From the NCBI RefSeq assembly GCF_037325665.1, contig NC_090254.1:17873187-17937186 (forward strand): a stretch of DNA of 64,000 nucleotides, in the 5' to 3' direction. The notes under the pieces were generated by a model. It ran no database searches. It saw only the letters and a list, made by a program, of their open reading frames with translations, and was not told where the DNA came from. A program made the position numbers and the translations under genes. Source of the DNA: Littorina saxatilis (lineage: Eukaryota; Mollusca; Gastropoda; Littorinimorpha; Littorinidae). Shown one piece after another: positions 47,602-64,000 of this stretch. Within the stretch, counting starts at the first letter, position 1; every line of letters begins with the position of its first letter.

Positions 47602-48457
47602 TCTTTTTTTATTTGGTGTTTAACGTCGTTTACAACCACGAAGGTTATATCGCGACGGGGAAAGGGGGGGGAGATGGGAGAGAGCCACTTGTTAAGTGTT
47701 TCTTGTTCACAAAAGCACTAATCAAAAAATTGCTCCAGGGGCTTGCAACCTAGTACAATATATGACCTTACTGGGATTTGTTTGTTTGTTTATTTGTTGC
47801 TTAACGTCCAGCCGACTACGCAGAGCCATATCAGGACGAGGAAGGGGGGGATGAAGGGGGCCACTTGTCAAGCGATTCCTGTTTACAAATGCACTAACCC
47901 ATTACTTGTGTCCCAGCAGGCTTTAGTAAAACTAAATTAATACCTACTGGAAGATTACCAGTTTCCAGTATGTTAAAATAGGCTTAACCTATCTACTGCT
48001 GGACTTACATCAGAACACTAACAGATTAAACTATACATGAATCGCGAGACAAGCGGCAAGAGAAGAGATTTTTGGAAAAAATACAGGTGAATGAGCAAGA
48101 AGGCAGAAAAAAGAAAAGAATTCATGAAGAAAAAGAGAGCATGACAGGAAAAAGGAACCAAAAATCTACCTAACAGCAAACTAGAAAGCTCCTGCGGTTC
48201 CAAAAACAGGAGGGGCCTTTAATTTCATAACCGCAGTGCCCCACTGCGGGAATGACCTTACTGGGAGAATGCAAGTTTCCAGTACAAAGGACTTAACATT
48301 TCTTACATACTGCTTGACTAAAATCTTTACAAACATTGACTATATTCTATACAAGAAACACTTAACAAGGGTAAAAGGAGAAACAGAATCCGTTAGTCGC
48401 CTCTTACGACATGCTGGGGAGCATGGGGTAAATTCTTCCCCCTAACCCGCGGGGGGT
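47602..48457 (-). repeat. SINE-like retroposon SA, interrupted
   Basis: It is flanked by the 12-bp duplication cagagatgtctt (47590-47601 and 48458-48469). The body equals 7816-8180. It is split after ttactggg by the SB insertion. Confidence 0.85.
47776..48251 (-). repeat. SINE-like retroposon SB
   Basis: 476 bp with the 14-bp duplication atgaccttactggg (47762-47775 and 48252-48265). The minus-strand 5' end folds as ccgcagtg-ggg-cactgcgg. The tail is (aaac)n-like. It is almost identical to 56711-57193, implying recent movement. Confidence 0.88.
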
Positions 48458-48795
48458 CAGAGATGTCTTAAAATACAGGTGAATTTACTGTCCATATGAA
48501 GGGAAAATAGACCCAAACAATGAAGGGTCTTATAACAGAGGTTCACTGTAGTTATGTGTAGTACTTCCTTAGGCATGATGTTGAATCTTTCCACATGGTG
48601 TTGAATCCTTAAGCATGATTTTGAATGATCAAATTAAAGAGTATTATTGAATACAATGTGTAGAATACAAACCCCAGGTTAGCAGTAAGGAAAGAACAAC
48701 TTTGAACATCTTTTGGCCCTGCCTTGTTTTACTTTATGCATTTGTTTCATATCTGCATTCACAGACAGTTCTTGGAACAAATCAAACTCTGAATA

Positions 48796-49393
48796 CAGTA
48801 GAACCCATCTTATAATACACCCTTGACGGGTGAAGTGGCGCAGTGGTAAGACGTCGGCCTCCTAATTGGAAGGTCGTGAGTTCGAATCCCGGCGGCGGCT
48901 GCCTGGTGGGTTAAGGGTGGAGATTTTTCAGATCTCCCAGGTCAGCTTATGTGCAGACCTGCTAGTGCCACCACAAGACCAAGTGCGCACGGGAAAGATC
49001 CCGTAATTCTTTCTTTACTTTCTTTATTTGGTGTTTAACGTCGTTTTGAACCATGAAGGTTATATCACGACAGGGGAAGGGGGAAGATGGGAAGATCCCG
49101 TAATCAATGTCAGAGTTCGGTGGGTTATAGAAACACGAAAATACCCAGCATGCTTCCCCCGAAATCGGCGTATGCTGCCTGAATGGCGGGGTAAAAACGG
49201 TCATACACATAAAAACCCACTCATGCAAACACATGGGTGAACGTGGGAGTTTCAGCCCATGAACGAAGAAGAAGAATAATACACCCTTGATTTAAGACTT
49301 AAAAACCTGGATTTTATCAAATTCTGTAAATATACCTTCTTTTTAAGATTCCCTCCCCTTTTTTCTGAGATCATAAAAAAGGGGGTTCCACTG
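48796..49393. mobile_element. pogo-like MITE P1 split by a SINE
   Basis: TA|cagtagaacccatctta and aaaagggggttccactg|TA are the ends. The SC-type SINE at 48827-49277 splits it. From 48549 to 48795 nothing is seen. Confidence 0.8.
48827..49277 (+). repeat. tRNA-derived SINE with nested SA fragment
   Basis: Head gtggcgcagtggtaagacgt, B-box gagttcgaatccc and a (gaa)n tail. A 13-bp duplication aatacacccttga lies at 48814-48826 and 49278-49290. Inside, 49008-49091 is a 5'-truncated SA retroposon (minus) with its own 13-bp duplication aagatcccgtaat (48995-49007 and 49092-49104). Confidence 0.88.
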
Positions 49394-49493
49394 TAGTTGA
49401 AATATTCTGTCCTATCTTATGACATTAACATTTTTCTGGGTGTGCATTTAAAAAGCATACACTACATACTCATTCACATATATACATAAGGCC

Positions 49494-49855
49494 AACAAAT
49501 AAAAATTGTCTGTTTCTGGTAACATGGCTAAAAAAAATAGGGTCGGTAGGTAGGGATTTTTTTTTATTTTTTTTTTTTACCCCAAATGTAGACCAATAAA
49601 ACTAACTTTAAAAATCACGCAATTCGCAAAGAGACTGGATTCACTATACATAGAGACAAGACACTCAACACATTTACAAATCGTCAGCGGACTTTCGTTT
49701 TCACACGTTTTTGTTGTTCATTTTCTCACCCTGTCCTTTACCACCAAAAAAAAATAATATATTTTGAGATTGGAAAAAAAAAGTTTAGGGTCGGCACCGA
49801 AATTTAGGGTCGGTTGGGTGACCAGAAACAGACAATTTTTTGTGTGTGGCCTAAG
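49494..49855. repeat. MITE with gtctgtttctggtaac inverted ends
   Basis: aaggccaacaaataaaaattgtctgtttctgg-like left arm (49489-49522) faces ccagaaacagacaatttttt...ggcct (49820-49852). The interior carries tagggtcggtagg and gggtcggttggg. It is a diverged relative of 26527-26764. Confidence 0.65.
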
Positions 49856-49859
49856 TAAC

Positions 49860-51213
49860 CTTCTACAATCCCACATGCATGAACTATATAAATTATCAAC
49901 CCAAAATGTGGAAGGCTGTGGCTTGATTTCTTAGACCCACAAGCATTCTCTTCCAAAGCAAATGGTCATACCACCATTACATGTATACCAAGGAATACAA
50001 ATGTAGGATGAAAACACTGAGACAGATCGTATCAATAGTATTCTATTCACAATTTGTACCTGATTTAATATGTATTCCGATCTCTACTTCACCTGCGAAC
50101 TTTCTCACTTGATTTCTTGTTCATTCTTTCAAGCACACATGAGCTATAGCTTTCTCTTTTACGCATGTACTCACAAGAAACATGGCAGTTCATGGCAGCA
50201 TTTTACACAGAAAAAAACCAAGATATGGGAAAAGTTACAGATATTCAGGAATTCAAAACAGACCATATACAGCCGAGTGCAAACACAGAGAATATCAGTC
50301 AGCAGTCCACATAAATACTGATCACACAAGCAATAGCCTAGATGTAACAGGAACATGTGAGGGTGGGATAACACAAGAAAATAACTATGTAGGAAAAGAT
50401 AAAATATAATTATTATGAATATAATACCCTCCTGCCCAAAAGATAGTGTAATTCCAAACTACAACAAAAACAACAGAAAGACATCACTGCTCGTTAAAAT
50501 TTTACTCATTTCATCGCCAGCAGCGTAAGCCTTAAAAAAAAAAATTTTTAAAAAAAAAAAATATCCTTATCTTACGCAAAAGATTACCCGTACTGAGATC
50601 AATAACTTCCACGTTCTACCTTACGGTACAACGCTAAATAAAACAGCAAAACATATTTCCCTACTTAACACAAAATATTAGCAAAATTTCAGTCTCACGT
50701 GATTTTCAAATGCCTTCAAATCTAACTAAAAATTTCATTTCTGCATTATTCATCAAATTTCAGTTTCACATGATTTTCAAAATAATGCGTTCAACTTAAA
50801 CTAAAAATTCCGTTTGTCCATAATGAAATTTACACGGTGTCTCATGTTAACATCAGTACAGGTATTTCAGTGTACAAGTCACTGAATTTAAAAGGATACT
50901 TAATGCTGCCACCAAAAAAGAATTTTAAACACGACATCAAACTTTCAGCTAATTTGGTTTCCAAGCAAAATAACATTTTTTGCAAAACCATGCAGAATAT
51001 TTGTGAGAATTCATGAACACAAAATGGTTCACTGCTGTTTGCTGTTAAAAAAAGAAAGAAAGAAACGAAACATATTTAAAAAAAGTTTTACTGAAAACAA
51101 ATGAAACAACTGATTTAACTTCATGATGCACAGTGTTCAAACTGCTTTTCTAAGGTGTTCATAAAAAGAATCTTCACATAAACGAGAATGTCCCAAAACG
51201 CTTGTCAGCTTGG
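49860..51213 (-). other. GMPS 3' flank, probable 3' UTR in part
   Basis: AT-rich, with no gene on either strand. The stretch immediately downstream (to the left) of the GMPS stop should hold its 3' UTR; I could not fix the polyadenylation site. Confidence 0.4.
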
Positions 51214-63949
<12,736 letters not shown>

Positions 63950-64000
63950 CTCACTACCTGGCAGGAAGAACATAAAGGACAATGATGTAGAGCGATTCTA

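Larger units (their letters stand above)
47537..48548. mobile_element. pogo-like MITE P1 split by nested retroposons
   Basis: TA|cagtggtacccctatttta on the left and ggttcactg|TA on the right are the P1 ends. The element is interrupted by SA (47602-48457), which is itself interrupted by SB (47776-48251). Confidence 0.8.

Overview
This is intron-rich animal DNA carrying two host genes in a sea of short transposons, SINE-like retroposons and very long dinucleotide runs. The repeat types suggest a marine mollusc, most likely a gastropod. A periwinkle such as Littorina is my guess from memory of similar repeats and is not proven here. Two runs of exactly 200 N (14082-14281 and 34337-34536) are scaffold joins, so the window is made of three contigs. 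I recognised no retrovirus, LTR element, Polinton or toxin gene.

Host gene 1 (+ strand) is a TruA-family pseudouridine synthase resembling animal PUSL1. Its 8 coding exons are split and duplicated. Exons 1-3 occur twice (11648-12886 and 19466-20711), then exons 4-8 occur twice (27669-about 34140 and 38804-45218). The second duplication starts and ends exactly at the N gap, so it is most simply explained by two unmerged overlapping contigs, probably two alleles. The first duplication ends exactly at its gap but does not begin at a contig end. One gene encoding about 467 aa is the likely reality, best read as 19466-20711 plus 38804-45218.

Host gene 2 (- strand) is GMP synthase (GMPS), with 16 coding exons from 63949 down to 51214. 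They join in frame to 688 codons, close to the human protein's length. The two genes converge, with about 6 kb of repeat-filled sequence between their stop codons.

Layout. 1-9140: repeats only. 9140-14081: copy A of the PUSL1 5' part. 14082-14281: gap. 14282-15385: repeats. 15386-22040: copy B, carrying a nested transposon insertion absent from copy A. 22042-27597: a decayed DNA transposon of about 5.6 kb in PUSL1 intron 3, with THAP and SWIM zinc-finger remnants and AT target duplications (ISL2EU-like). 27669-34336: PUSL1 exons 4-8, copy 1, with insertions and deletions clustering at the contig end. 34537-45418: copy 2 of the same stretch. 45519-51213: Helitron-like, hAT-like, pogo-like and SINE insertions. 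51214-63949: GMPS, whose introns hold more of the same, including a pogo-like MITE inflated by a 74-bp minisatellite.

The most interesting signals are the assembly-scale duplication, the ISL2EU-like element, a TTAA-flanked MITE carrying a splice-bounded open exon in phase with its host intron, and a series of two- and three-level nested insertions whose order can be read from target-site duplications.
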